From assembly GCF_015714725.1 (NCBI RefSeq), contig NZ_WBKM01000245.1:1-64000 (forward strand): DNA of 64,000 bases. Direction: 5' to 3'. Positions 47,052-55,698 of this stretch are shown piece by piece. A model generated the notes under the pieces. The model was not told the origin of the DNA, ran no database searches, and worked only from the letters and a program-made list of their open reading frames with translations. Every line of letters begins with the position of its first letter. Position 1 is the first letter of the stretch. A program made the position numbers and the translations under genes. The DNA comes from Nostoc sp. WHI (GTDB taxonomy: Bacteria; Cyanobacteriota; Cyanobacteriia; Cyanobacteriales; Nostocaceae).

Positions 47052-47521
47052 AATTAACCGTAACCACATAATTATTAGGGAATTCTACTATTGAAATTAT
47101 TAAGAAATTCTAAAGTAGAGATAGCAACTAACTCAAAATCTTCCGATATTAACAACTTTTAGCTTGAGGCATCTAGTTACTAATATTATGTCCAGTCAAA
47201 GACTTATCATTAAGACCGCAGGGGGCAGGGAGAAAAACTTTTGACCATTTTCGTACAGATGCTCCAAATTATAACCAATAAGCGGACTTCATAGAAAATG
47301 GAAAGGAATTTTAGTTATTTATTACTTTAATTGTGCAAGTTTAAGGAGAGGTAAGCTTTTCGTAAAATGTTGAATTAACTTATTTTTAATTATTTTAGTA
47401 TTTTCTTAAAACTAGTACAGCAGGCGTAAGCCTTCCAAATTTGCAGTAGAAGCCTAAGTCCTCAACCTTTATCTGTTGTAGAGCCAGTAGTTTTAGCCTG
47501 TGGACTGATCTGAATCGTCAA
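47052..47521. other. Intergenic gap between the Crp/Fnr and phoU genes
   Basis: 470 bp upstream of the Crp/Fnr gene and downstream of phoU (both minus strand). No ORF, strong hairpin or known repeat is seen, and no recognisable Pho box. Confidence 0.4.
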
Positions 47522-48190
47522 TTAAGAGCGTTGACCGGTAACAATATATGCTACCCTCTGACCGATATTAGTGGCATGATCTGCCATGCGTTCCAGACAA
47601 CGAATCGCCAGTGCCAGCAGTATAATTGGCTCAACTACGCCTGGCACATCCCGTTGTTGGGCTAAAGTCTGATAAACGCGATCGTAGGCATCGTCTACAG
47701 TATCATCCAGGTGCTTTAAAGCTCGCCCACCAACTTCATCGAAATCCGCCAAAGCCACCAAGCTAGTTGCTAACATTGCCTGCGCGTGACGGGACATGAT
47801 TTCAATCTCTGGTAAAGACGGATGAGGCGCATAAGGAAAGATTTTAATTGCAATCTCAGATAAATCCTCAGCATAATCGCCAATGCGCTCTAAGTCTCGC
47901 ACTAACTGCATAAAAGCACTCAAGCAGCGCAAATCTTGAACCGTGGGTGCTTGCAGCGTCATAATCGCCGTACAGTCTGATTCTATTTGTCTATAAAAGC
48001 GATCAATCTTTTTATCTAATCGGGGAAGTTCCTCAGCTGCTGTTAAGTTACGGGCAAATAATGCTTGGTGGCTAAGGCGAAATGATTGTTCTACCAAAGC
48101 TCCCATGCGTAATACATCTCGTTCTAAGCGCCTAATAGCGCGCGCCAGTTGAGGTCTTTGAGGATTTGGGTTATAATAAACAGCTTTCAC
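47522..48190 (-). CDS. phoU: Phosphate signalling protein PhoU
   Basis: 222 residues, two PhoU helical-bundle repeats: LARAIRRLERDVLRMGALVE then ELPRLDKKIDRFYRQIESDC, and the second DFDEVGGRALKHLDDTVDDA with LALAIRCLERMADHATNIGQ. PhoU links the Pst transporter to the SphS kinase and damps the phosphate-starvation response. It is the last gene of an sphR-sphS-phoU run on the minus strand, 32 bp after sphS. No Pst genes are in the window. Confidence 0.9.
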   Translation of the reverse strand: MKAVYYNPNPQRPQLARAIRRLERDVLRMGALVEQSFRLSHQALFARNLTAAEELPRLDKKIDRFYRQIESDCTAIMTLQAPTVQDLRCLSAFMQLVRDLERIGDYAEDLSEIAIKIFPYAPHPSLPEIEIMSRHAQAMLATSLVALADFDEVGGRALKHLDDTVDDAYDRVYQTLAQQRDVPGVVEPIILLALAIRCLERMADHATNIGQRVAYIVTGQRS

Positions 48191-48222
48191 GCTTGTTATC
48201 TCAAAGGTGAAGATATTTTTAA

Positions 48223-49542
48223 CTATAAGTCTTGGCTTAGGGAGTTTGCCATAACTTCAGGAAATTGAATTTGCATCCAAGCCCCACCAGTTTCTGGATG
48301 GTTCATAGCTTTGATTGAACCACCGTGGGCGAGAAGAATTTGCTGAACGATCGCTAAACCTAAACCATTCCCAACGATCGCCCCGATAGAATTATTATCT
48401 GGCGGTGAATGCGTCCGCGCCTTATCTCCCCGATAAAATCGCTCAAAAACGTGGGGTAAATCTGCCTCAGAAAAACCGACTCCAGAATCAATAAGATTTA
48501 TTTCAAGCACTTCAGGAGCAGCATTGCCCCTATTATTCGGTGATAGGATTTTTGCCTGGACGTAAATGCTTGTACCAGAAGGACTGTATTTAATGCTGTT
48601 GTCTAACAAATTGAGAAAAACCTGATAAATACGGGCTGGATCTGCCTTAATCCAAAGATTTTCTGGGCCAGAATAAGCAAGAGACAGATTTTGTCGCTGT
48701 ACTAGAGGTTCTAGTGTTTCCCAAACAGATGCAATTAGCGATCGCACTTCCACTGCTTTGGCTTGTAATTGAGTGCTTGGGTTTGCTTCCATTTGGGTGA
48801 GTTCCAACCAACTTTGCACCAAGCTAATCAGCCGATCAACTTCCTGCATTAGGCGGTTAACCCAGCGATTTAAAGGTGGCTCCAAACGGTTTTGTAAAGT
48901 TTCCACAACCAAGCGAATCGAAGTTAGTGGTGTTCTAAGTTCGTGCGCTAGATCAGAAAAAGAGCGATCGCGTGCTTGATTTATGTCTAATAAGGGTTGA
49001 CGATTCTCTAAAAAGACTCCTACTTGTCCATTGGGTAAAGGCAAGCTAGATGCCCGTAAAGTTAAAGATTTTATTGTAGATATTTCTTCGGCATTATCAT
49101 ACGTGGGGTGAAATACCCACTCCCGCACCTGTGATTTTTGCCAATCACGAGTTTGCTCAATTAAATGGTCGAGTTCGTAAGACCGTACCAACTCCATTAA
49201 CAAGCGCACCTGTCCTGGCTGCCACCTTTGCAAATACAAAATTTGCTGCGCTTGTTGATTGCACCACAGGAGTTGATTTTCCTCATCTACCTGCAAATAT
49301 CCCACTGGTGCAAAATTTAACAGGTCTTGGTAACTTTGCAAGGACTGGTGCAAATCTTGTTGCTTCTGCTTCACCATCTCTATTTCCTGCCACAAACCAG
49401 GAGTCAACAGCAGTCCCATTTTGTAAGAATGTGAGGTTAACGGTCGGACTATGCGCCCCAAGTAGCGGTTAAGTTGAACCTGTTGCCAAACCCAAAACCC
49501 AATGCCTACCGCTAAACCCAGAAAAAATCCCAATAAGAGCAT
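48223..49542 (-). CDS. sphS: Phosphate-sensing histidine kinase SphS (PhoR type)
   Basis: 439 residues. A single N-terminal membrane anchor (LLLGFFLGLAVGIGFWVW) is followed by a PAS domain (FAPVGYLQVDEENQLLWCNQ), the phosphoacceptor motif SDLAHELRTPLTSIRLV (His near residue 203), the N box LNLLDNSIKYSPSG and the ATP lid DSGVGFSEADLP...GNGLGLAIV. This is the PhoR/SphS architecture that autophosphorylates when phosphate is scarce and signals to SphR. It is encoded between sphR (53 bp upstream) and phoU (32 bp downstream), most likely one operon. Confidence 0.9.
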   Translation of the reverse strand: MLLLGFFLGLAVGIGFWVWQQVQLNRYLGRIVRPLTSHSYKMGLLLTPGLWQEIEMVKQKQQDLHQSLQSYQDLLNFAPVGYLQVDEENQLLWCNQQAQQILYLQRWQPGQVRLLMELVRSYELDHLIEQTRDWQKSQVREWVFHPTYDNAEEISTIKSLTLRASSLPLPNGQVGVFLENRQPLLDINQARDRSFSDLAHELRTPLTSIRLVVETLQNRLEPPLNRWVNRLMQEVDRLISLVQSWLELTQMEANPSTQLQAKAVEVRSLIASVWETLEPLVQRQNLSLAYSGPENLWIKADPARIYQVFLNLLDNSIKYSPSGTSIYVQAKILSPNNRGNAAPEVLEINLIDSGVGFSEADLPHVFERFYRGDKARTHSPPDNNSIGAIVGNGLGLAIVQQILLAHGGSIKAMNHPETGGAWMQIQFPEVMANSLSQDL

Positions 49543-49595
49543 TTGAGTTGTTAATTTCTTGGTGATTACTAAAAACTAACAACTATCACAACTAA

Positions 49596-50348
49596 TTATC
49601 CAAACCTATACCCAAAACCTCGTACAGTCACAATATATTCAGGATGACTGGGGTCTTGCTCTAATTTTTCACGCAACCAACGGATGTGAACATCTACGGT
49701 TTTACTATCCCCGACGAAATCTGGCCCCCAAACTTGATCGAGCAATTGCTCCCGTGACCATACCCGACGCGCGTAACTCATAAACAGTTCGAGCAGGCGG
49801 AACTCCTTGGGAGAAAGACTCACCTCTAGACCACGAACCAGCACACGACATTCTTGGGGATTCAAAGTGACATCCTTAAATTTTAATACTGGTAGTTGTG
49901 GTAAATTACTCAGACGTTGGCGGCGGAGTAAAGCGCGACAGCGAGCCACTAACTCGCGCATACTAAAGGGTTTGGTCAGATAGTCATCTGCTCCTACCTC
50001 TAACCCCAGAACGCGGTCAGTTTCACTACCCTTAGCACTGAGCATTAAAATTGGTACTGGGTTTCCTTGATGACGTAGCAAACGGCAAATATCTAGGCCA
50101 TTGATCTGAGGCAGCATCAAATCAAGAATGATCAGATCAAAGGGAAGTTCTCCTGAGTTGGTTTCAAAACTTTTGAGATACTCTACAGCAGACCGACCAT
50201 CGGGGGCAGCTATCACTCCATAGCCTTCCTCTTCTAGGGCTACAGCAAGCATTTCCTGAATTAGTTCTTCATCTTCTACTACTAGAATACGGCTGGTTTG
50301 TCCAATGTCCGTTCTGGCAGAATACTTGGTCAACTCACTGGTATACAT
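49596..50348 (-). CDS. sphR: Phosphate response regulator SphR (PhoB type)
   Basis: 250 residues from the ATG at 50348; a GTG three codons earlier is also possible. The receiver domain has the acidic pair in LVVEDEELIQE, the phosphoacceptor aspartate in DLIILDLMLPQINGLD, the threonine/serine switch MLSAKGSETD and the lysine in DYLTKPFSMREL. The C-terminal OmpR/PhoB winged helix shows LSPKEFRLLELFM and SKTVDVHIRWLREKLEQDP. It activates Pho-regulon genes. First gene of the sphR-sphS-phoU cluster. Confidence 0.9.
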   Translation of the reverse strand: MYTSELTKYSARTDIGQTSRILVVEDEELIQEMLAVALEEEGYGVIAAPDGRSAVEYLKSFETNSGELPFDLIILDLMLPQINGLDICRLLRHQGNPVPILMLSAKGSETDRVLGLEVGADDYLTKPFSMRELVARCRALLRRQRLSNLPQLPVLKFKDVTLNPQECRVLVRGLEVSLSPKEFRLLELFMSYARRVWSREQLLDQVWGPDFVGDSKTVDVHIRWLREKLEQDPSHPEYIVTVRGFGYRFG

Positions 50349-50357
50349 TGATATCAC

Positions 50358-50620
50358 AATACTCTAGCCTATACTTGTATCAATCAGGGTGATTATTCTA
50401 TTATCTATCCTTAGTGCAACTGTGCTTTTACTAGGGTTAATTCTTTTATATCTCCTTTACAAAAAGTAACATTACCACATTGCTGTTTGTAGTAAAAATA
50501 TACCATTAACCTTAAAAGAAAGACACTAGTGTGAATAATTCGTACCATGACTATAGTGTCATATATTGATCATTTCAGTATTTTAACTGCGTTAAAAAAG
50601 CTGATTCAAAGGCTACTCTG
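50358..50620. other. Upstream region of sphR
   Basis: Short palindromes ACACTAGTGT (50523-50532) and ATGAC...GTCAT (50547-50562) lie here, about 180-210 bp before sphR. No Pho box is recognised, and there is no ORF. Confidence 0.3.
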
Positions 50621-50803
50621 ATGTCTGCATAGGGTAGTCCTGATGTTTCTAAACAATTTGAATCTGCTCTTAAACAAGTTCAAGATTTGGCAGTTAAAGC
50701 TATTGAAGGTACTTCAAATATTAGTTCATATCAAGCAATCAAAGAAATAGCTTTACAACAGGCAAAGAGTCAAGTGAAAAATAAGCTGATTTATTTCTCA
50801 TGA
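50621..50803 (+). pseudogene. 60-codon ORF with an in-frame TAG at codon 4
   Basis: The frame reads MSA, TAG, then GSPDVSKQFESALKQVQDLA and VKAIEGTSNISSYQAIKEIA, ending in KNKLIYFS and TGA. The part after TAG is amphipathic and protein-like but has no ATG, GTG or TTG until a TTG deep inside. A single nonsense change in a small gene is the simplest reading. The family is not recognised. Confidence 0.45.
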
Positions 50804-50858
50804 TAAATTTTAGAGACTTAAGTTAAGTTTAAGTCTCTAGCAGGAATCAAAACGGTTT

Positions 50859-50981
50859 TTATTCAGTTTTATTTGGTCTCTTTATGTCTGGAGGAGGTTG
50901 TGGTTTTTTCTTCCTTTTCTTTGTTCCATTAGCCTGTGTTTGATTAAATGCTTGATTGGAGTTTTGCTCTTGACTAGACAT
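50859..50981 (-). CDS. Small Gln/Lys/Pro-rich hypothetical protein, 40 aa
   Basis: A 40-codon ORF MSSQEQNSNQAFNQTQANGT followed by KKRKKKPQPPPDIKRPNKTE. It is low-complexity, basic and probably disordered. No clear ribosome site precedes the ATG. Its style recalls the Lys/Pro-rich 46-aa ORF at 16875-17015, but they are not obviously related. Could be chance. Confidence 0.35.
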   Translation of the reverse strand: MSSQEQNSNQAFNQTQANGTKKRKKKPQPPPDIKRPNKTE

Positions 50982-51092
50982 AATATTAAATTTTGAAGTC
51001 TACGACAATTTTATCTACATTACTGGTATTGTCGATTACAGAAATATTTTATAAAAAAATAGAGACGCTGTGATTTGAACCTCTCCATCACA

Positions 51093-51220
51093 TATAGGAA
51101 TCCGGTTTGATTACTGAACTTCCTTATGTAGGCAGGCAAGAGGCAAAAGGCAACAGGCAAAAGGATTCTGGAAGATTAAGGTCTACTGAGTTTTTTCAAA
51201 AATCAAATAGGAGTCCTATA
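51093..51220. repeat. MITE-like element, family B copy 2
   Basis: The ends are TATAGGAATCCGGTTTGATT and AATCAAATAGGAGTCCTATA, an imperfect inverted pair; each end sits beside a TA. The right end matches the copy at 10201-10305. No coding capacity. The surrounding 50982-51441 holds no gene. Confidence 0.7.
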
Positions 51221-51441
51221 TAAAACCTTTTATCTCTAAATATCACAGAGAACTGAACTCTGTTTTTTTGCTTGGGCGATCGCTGCTGTGCGATTAGTGA
51301 TTTTGATCACAAGCAAGATTTGGCAGGCTGAAAACCTTGATTTTCCGTAGTTGGGGCGACGAACTTAGCCTGTTATCTATTGGTGCAAGATAGGAGTAGG
51401 GATCTCTGCGGCATGAATCTAGAGGAATAACTATCTAAAAC

Positions 51442-51455
51442 AGTACGATTGTTCT
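51442..51455 (+). promoter_or_regulatory. LexA-binding box upstream of uvrA
   Basis: AGTACGATTGTTCT matches the cyanobacterial LexA consensus RGTACNNNDGTWCB (from memory of Anabaena work) at every fixed position. It lies 70 bp before the uvrA start codon, a suitable place for SOS repression. Confidence 0.75.
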
Positions 51456-51524
51456 ACTATAAAGCGATTAAAGATAGTATTATTAAGGACTGTTTCATAA
51501 GAAACTCCCTCTCAGCCGCCCAAT

Positions 51525-54467
51525 ATGTCAGACAAACAGCTAGCAGCATCCCTGAAGTTCCATTCGGAGGAAATCGACGCTCAGACTTCTCTCTTGAACG
51601 GGCATCTTCCACATCCTAGCCACAATAGCCAGAATACCATTCGGATTCGGGGTGCTAGGCAGCATAATCTGAAAAATATTGACTTGGAATTGCCACGCGA
51701 TCGCTTGATTGTGTTTACTGGCGTTTCTGGTTCAGGTAAGTCTTCCCTGGCGTTTGATACGATTTTCGCTGAAGGGCAACGTCGCTACGTGGAATCCCTC
51801 AGCGCCTACGCCCGGCAATTTCTAGGACAGTTGGATAAGCCGGATGTGGAGGCGATTGAAGGCTTAAGTCCAGCAATTTCCATTGACCAAAAATCAACGT
51901 CTCATAACCCGCGCTCTACCGTCGGTACGGTGACAGAGATTTACGATTATTTGCGGCTGTTATTTGGTCGGGCAGGTGAACCCCATTGTCCGATATGCGA
52001 TCGCTGTATTGCACCCCAGACAATTGATGAGATGTGCGATCGGATCATGGAATTAAGCGATCGTACCCGCTTCCAAATCCTAGCACCCGTTGTCCGGGGG
52101 AAAAAGGGGACACACCGTAAGCTTTTGTCAAGTCTGGCATCCCAAGGTTTTGTGCGTGTGCGGATCAATGGTGAGGTACGCGAACTGTCAGATTCGATTG
52201 AATTGGATAAAAATTTTACCCACACTATCGAAGTGGTAATTGACCGCTTGGTGAAAAAGGCTGATATCCAAGAGCGTTTAGTTGATTCGCTTTCTACGTG
52301 TCTCAAGCAATCGGGTGGGATTGCGACCATTCTTGTGAGTCTGCTTGGTGACGACGGACAAGAAAAAGAAGAAGAATTAGTATTTTCGGAAAACTTTGCT
52401 TGTCCAGAACATGGGGCGGTTATGGACGAACTATCGCCGCGATTGTTTTCGTTTAACTCACCTTATGGTGCTTGTCCGCACTGTCATGGAATTGGGACTT
52501 TAAGAAGATTTGCGCCAGATTTGATCATACCTGATCCAGAAGCGCCAGTTTATGCTGCGATCGCACCTTGGTCAGAAAAAGATAATTCTTATTATTTGGA
52601 ATTACTATATAGCATCGGTCAGGGTTATGGGTTTGAATTACAGACAAATTGGAGCAAGCTGACAGTAGAACAACAGCAGATTGTTCTGTATGGAGAGAAA
52701 GATGAACGAATCGCAGAGGCACAAAGGAAGCAGAGTTTTAAAGGTGCTATTCCAATTTTGCAACGACAATATGAGGGTGGTTCTGAATTAATTAAGCAAA
52801 AATTAGAGCAGTATTTGATTGATCAACCTTGTGAAGTTTGTCAGGGAAAACGGTTAAAACCGGAAGCTTTGGCGGTTAAGTTAGGTCAATATGGAATTTT
52901 AGAATTGACTGGGGTATCAATTCGGGATTGTCGGGAGAGAATTGATCAATTCAAGTTAAGCGATCGCCAGTTACAAATTGCTGATTTAGTCCTCCGAGAA
53001 ATCAAAGCTAGATTGCAATTTTTGTTAGATGTAGGTTTAGATTATCTCACCCTTGATCGTCCAGCCATGACCCTTTCTGGTGGCGAAGCCCAACGAATTC
53101 GTCTAGCAACACAAATTGGTTCTGGTTTAACAGGAGTTCTCTACGTTTTAGATGAACCGAGTATTGGTTTGCATCAACGAGATAATGGACGGTTGCTGAA
53201 AACTTTAACTAAATTGCGCGATTTGGGTAATACATTAATTGTCGTTGAGCATGATGAAGAAACAATTCGTGCAGCCAATTACATAGTTGACATTGGGCCT
53301 GGTGCAGGAATTCACGGTGGAAATATTGTTGCCCAAGGTGATTTTCAGGCGTTATTAGCAGCAGAAGATTCCTTGACGGGTGCGTATTTATCAGGAAGGC
53401 GAGTAATTACTACACCAGCAGAACGGCGAGAAGGAAATGGGCGCAGTTTGGGAATTAAAAATGCCCATCGCAACAATTTAAGAAATATAGATGTAGACAT
53501 TCCGCTAGGTAAACTCGTCGCAATAACTGGTGTGTCTGGTTCTGGCAAATCTACCCTGATTAACGAATTACTTTACCCATCTCTGCAACACCATTTAACT
53601 AAGAAAGTTCCCTTACCTAAACATTTGGAGAAAATTCAGGGATTAAACGCCATTGATAAAGCGATCGTTATCGATCAATCCCCTATTGGACGCACACCAC
53701 GTTCTAACCCTGCAACTTACACAGGCATTTTCGATGCTATTCGAGATGTATTTTCCCAAACAGTAGAAGCCAAAGCTAGGGGTTACAAACCCGGACAATT
53801 TTCTTTCAACGTTAAAGGTGGACGTTGTGAAGCTTGTAGCGGACAGGGTGTGAATGTGATTGAAATGAACTTTCTCCCGGATGTTTACGTGCAATGCGAA
53901 ATTTGTAAAGGTGCAAGATACAACCGCGAAACTTTGCAGGTTAAGTATAAAGATAAGTCTATTTCTGATGTTCTGAGAATGACAGTTGAGGAAAGTTTAG
54001 ACTTTTTCCAGAATATACCCAAAGCGATCGCGCGTTTGCAAACTTTATTTGATGTTGGGTTGGGTTATGTCCAACTAGGACAACCTGCAACGACTTTATC
54101 TGGTGGTGAAGCGCAACGGGTAAAATTGGCAACAGAATTATCACGACGCGCTACAGGTAAGACACTTTATTTAATAGATGAACCGACAACAGGGTTATCT
54201 TTTTACGATGTCCATAAATTATTAGATGTGTTGCAAAGATTAGTAGATAAAGGCAATTCAATTTTAGTAATTGAACATAACTTAGATGTAATTCGTTGTT
54301 CTGATTGGGTGATAGATTTGGGCCCCGAAGGTGGCGATAAAGGAGGGGAATTGATTGCTGTGGGAACACCGGAGGAAGTTGCAAAAAATCCCAGGTCTTA
54401 TACTGGGCAATATTTAAAGCAGGTTTTGAAGCAGTATCCGGCAAATACAACTATTATAAAAACATAG
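51525..54467 (+). CDS. uvrA: Excinuclease ABC subunit A
   Basis: 980 residues. UvrA is the damage-recognising ATPase of nucleotide excision repair, acting with UvrB and UvrC. Two ABC modules are complete: Walker A GVSGSGKSSLAFDTI (about 68-82) and GVSGSGKSTLINELL (about 668-682), signature motifs LSGGEAQRIRLATQ and LSGGEAQRVKLATE, Walker B VLYVLDEPSIGLHQ and LYLIDEPTTGLS. Zinc-finger cysteines are in CPICDRC and in CEACSGQG...CEICKGARY. The N-terminus has ~35 residues before the conserved IRIRGARQHNLKNI, longer than E. coli. The upstream LexA-like box suggests SOS control. The AlbA_2 gene starts 37 bp downstream. Confidence 0.96.
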   Translation: MSDKQLAASLKFHSEEIDAQTSLLNGHLPHPSHNSQNTIRIRGARQHNLKNIDLELPRDRLIVFTGVSGSGKSSLAFDTIFAEGQRRYVESLSAYARQFLGQLDKPDVEAIEGLSPAISIDQKSTSHNPRSTVGTVTEIYDYLRLLFGRAGEPHCPICDRCIAPQTIDEMCDRIMELSDRTRFQILAPVVRGKKGTHRKLLSSLASQGFVRVRINGEVRELSDSIELDKNFTHTIEVVIDRLVKKADIQERLVDSLSTCLKQSGGIATILVSLLGDDGQEKEEELVFSENFACPEHGAVMDELSPRLFSFNSPYGACPHCHGIGTLRRFAPDLIIPDPEAPVYAAIAPWSEKDNSYYLELLYSIGQGYGFELQTNWSKLTVEQQQIVLYGEKDERIAEAQRKQSFKGAIPILQRQYEGGSELIKQKLEQYLIDQPCEVCQGKRLKPEALAVKLGQYGILELTGVSIRDCRERIDQFKLSDRQLQIADLVLREIKARLQFLLDVGLDYLTLDRPAMTLSGGEAQRIRLATQIGSGLTGVLYVLDEPSIGLHQRDNGRLLKTLTKLRDLGNTLIVVEHDEETIRAANYIVDIGPGAGIHGGNIVAQGDFQALLAAEDSLTGAYLSGRRVITTPAERREGNGRSLGIKNAHRNNLRNIDVDIPLGKLVAITGVSGSGKSTLINELLYPSLQHHLTKKVPLPKHLEKIQGLNAIDKAIVIDQSPIGRTPRSNPATYTGIFDAIRDVFSQTVEAKARGYKPGQFSFNVKGGRCEACSGQGVNVIEMNFLPDVYVQCEICKGARYNRETLQVKYKDKSISDVLRMTVEESLDFFQNIPKAIARLQTLFDVGLGYVQLGQPATTLSGGEAQRVKLATELSRRATGKTLYLIDEPTTGLSFYDVHKLLDVLQRLVDKGNSILVIEHNLDVIRCSDWVIDLGPEGGDKGGELIAVGTPEEVAKNPRSYTGQYLKQVLKQYPANTTIIKT

Positions 54468-54504
54468 ATAGACAAGCTGACGGGTCTTTAAAAGGAGAAG
54501 CTCA

Positions 54505-55698
54505 ATGAATGATCGGGAGTTAGAAATTCTCCTGAATGACCTCGAATCAGATCGGGTAGAACGTAAGGCTTCGGTATCTGACAAAGGTAAGCTTTGCGAG
54601 GCAATTTGTGCATTTGCTAATGACTTGCCTAACCACCAAAAAGCAGGAGTTTTGTTTATTGGGGTTCATGATAATGGCATTTGTGCAAACCTTCCCATAG
54701 ATGATAGGTTTTTGCTTACACTCTCAGCTATCCGATCTGATGGCAACATTTTGCCTTTTCCTACAATGATTGTTCAAAAGCGAAGTATTGGTGGTTGTGA
54801 ACTAGCTGTAGTGATTGTAGAACCATCAGATGCTCCACCTGTACGCTTTAATGGACGTGTTTGGATTAGAGTTGGCCCCCGTCGAGCTACTGCTACAGCA
54901 GAAGAAGAACGTCGTTTATCTGAAAAAAGACGCTCAAAAGACTTGCCTTTCGATTTACGACCCCTATCATCAGCCAGTTTAGATGACCTTGATTTAGAAA
55001 TTTTTCGTCGAGTTTATTTGCCTTCTGCGTTGGCAAACGATATTCTTCAAGAAAATCAACGCACTGTTGAACAACAACTTCAATCAATGCGTTTTGCAAC
55101 AGTTGATTTGTTGCCTAAACCAACTATCTTGGGCGTGCTAGTTGTGGGTAACGATCCTAGACAATTCGTTCCCAGTGCCTATGTTCAATTTCTTCGCATT
55201 GATGGCATCGAGTTAACAGATCCTATTAAAGATCAAAAAGAAATTGGTGGCCCGCTTCCAGATTTGTTGCGGATGCTAGACGAAACTTTTCAAGTTCATA
55301 TTTCAGTGGCGACAGATATCACTGCTCAACCAATAGAGTTGCGACAGCCTGACTATCCAATAGTTGCCTTGCAACAATTAGGAAGAAATGCAGTTATGCA
55401 CCGTACTTATGAAGGAACTAATGCCCCAGTAAGAATTACTTGGTTTAATGACAGGATCGAAATTCAAAATCCCGGCGGCCCTTTTGGGCAAGTAAATCGG
55501 CAAAACTTTGGACAATCAGGCATAACAGACTATCGAAATCCTCACCTTGCCGAAGCCATGAAAAATCTTGGCTATGTTCAGAGATTTGGTATAGGAATTC
55601 AATATGCTCGGCAGCAACTTCAAAAAAATGGTAACCCACCTCTGGACTTCACCGTGGAAGATGCACATGTCTTAGTCACGCTCAAGATAAAACCATGA
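54505..55698 (+). CDS. AlbA_2 (Schlafen-like) domain protein with C-terminal HATPase
   Basis: 397 residues. The N-terminal AlbA_2 domain (about 10-130) shows DRVERKASVSDKGKLCEAIC, VLFIGVHDNG and the conserved RVWIRVGPRRATATAEEERR. The C-terminal half has a HATPase_c_4 segment (LQQLGRNAVMHRTYEGTNAP, then DRIEIQNPGGPFG and HLAEAMKNLGYVQRFGIGI), the arrangement of many AlbA_2-ATP-binding regulators. AlbA_2 proteins bind nucleic acid and occur in defence and regulatory loci. An AGGAG ribosome site is 8 bases before the ATG. The stop overlaps the ParA start (ATGA), so the two are translationally coupled. Confidence 0.85.
   Translation: MNDRELEILLNDLESDRVERKASVSDKGKLCEAICAFANDLPNHQKAGVLFIGVHDNGICANLPIDDRFLLTLSAIRSDGNILPFPTMIVQKRSIGGCELAVVIVEPSDAPPVRFNGRVWIRVGPRRATATAEEERRLSEKRRSKDLPFDLRPLSSASLDDLDLEIFRRVYLPSALANDILQENQRTVEQQLQSMRFATVDLLPKPTILGVLVVGNDPRQFVPSAYVQFLRIDGIELTDPIKDQKEIGGPLPDLLRMLDETFQVHISVATDITAQPIELRQPDYPIVALQQLGRNAVMHRTYEGTNAPVRITWFNDRIEIQNPGGPFGQVNRQNFGQSGITDYRNPHLAEAMKNLGYVQRFGIGIQYARQQLQKNGNPPLDFTVEDAHVLVTLKIKP

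Noticed and set aside
51066-51092. tRNA-like GATTTGAACC motif (minus-strand T-arm)
   Set aside because: The flanking bases do not form a T stem, anticodon arm or acceptor stem; it is a chance match beside a MITE.
54893-55099. Antisense ORF inside the AlbA_2 gene
   Set aside because: Shadow of a strongly supported coding frame, with no ribosome site or family signal.
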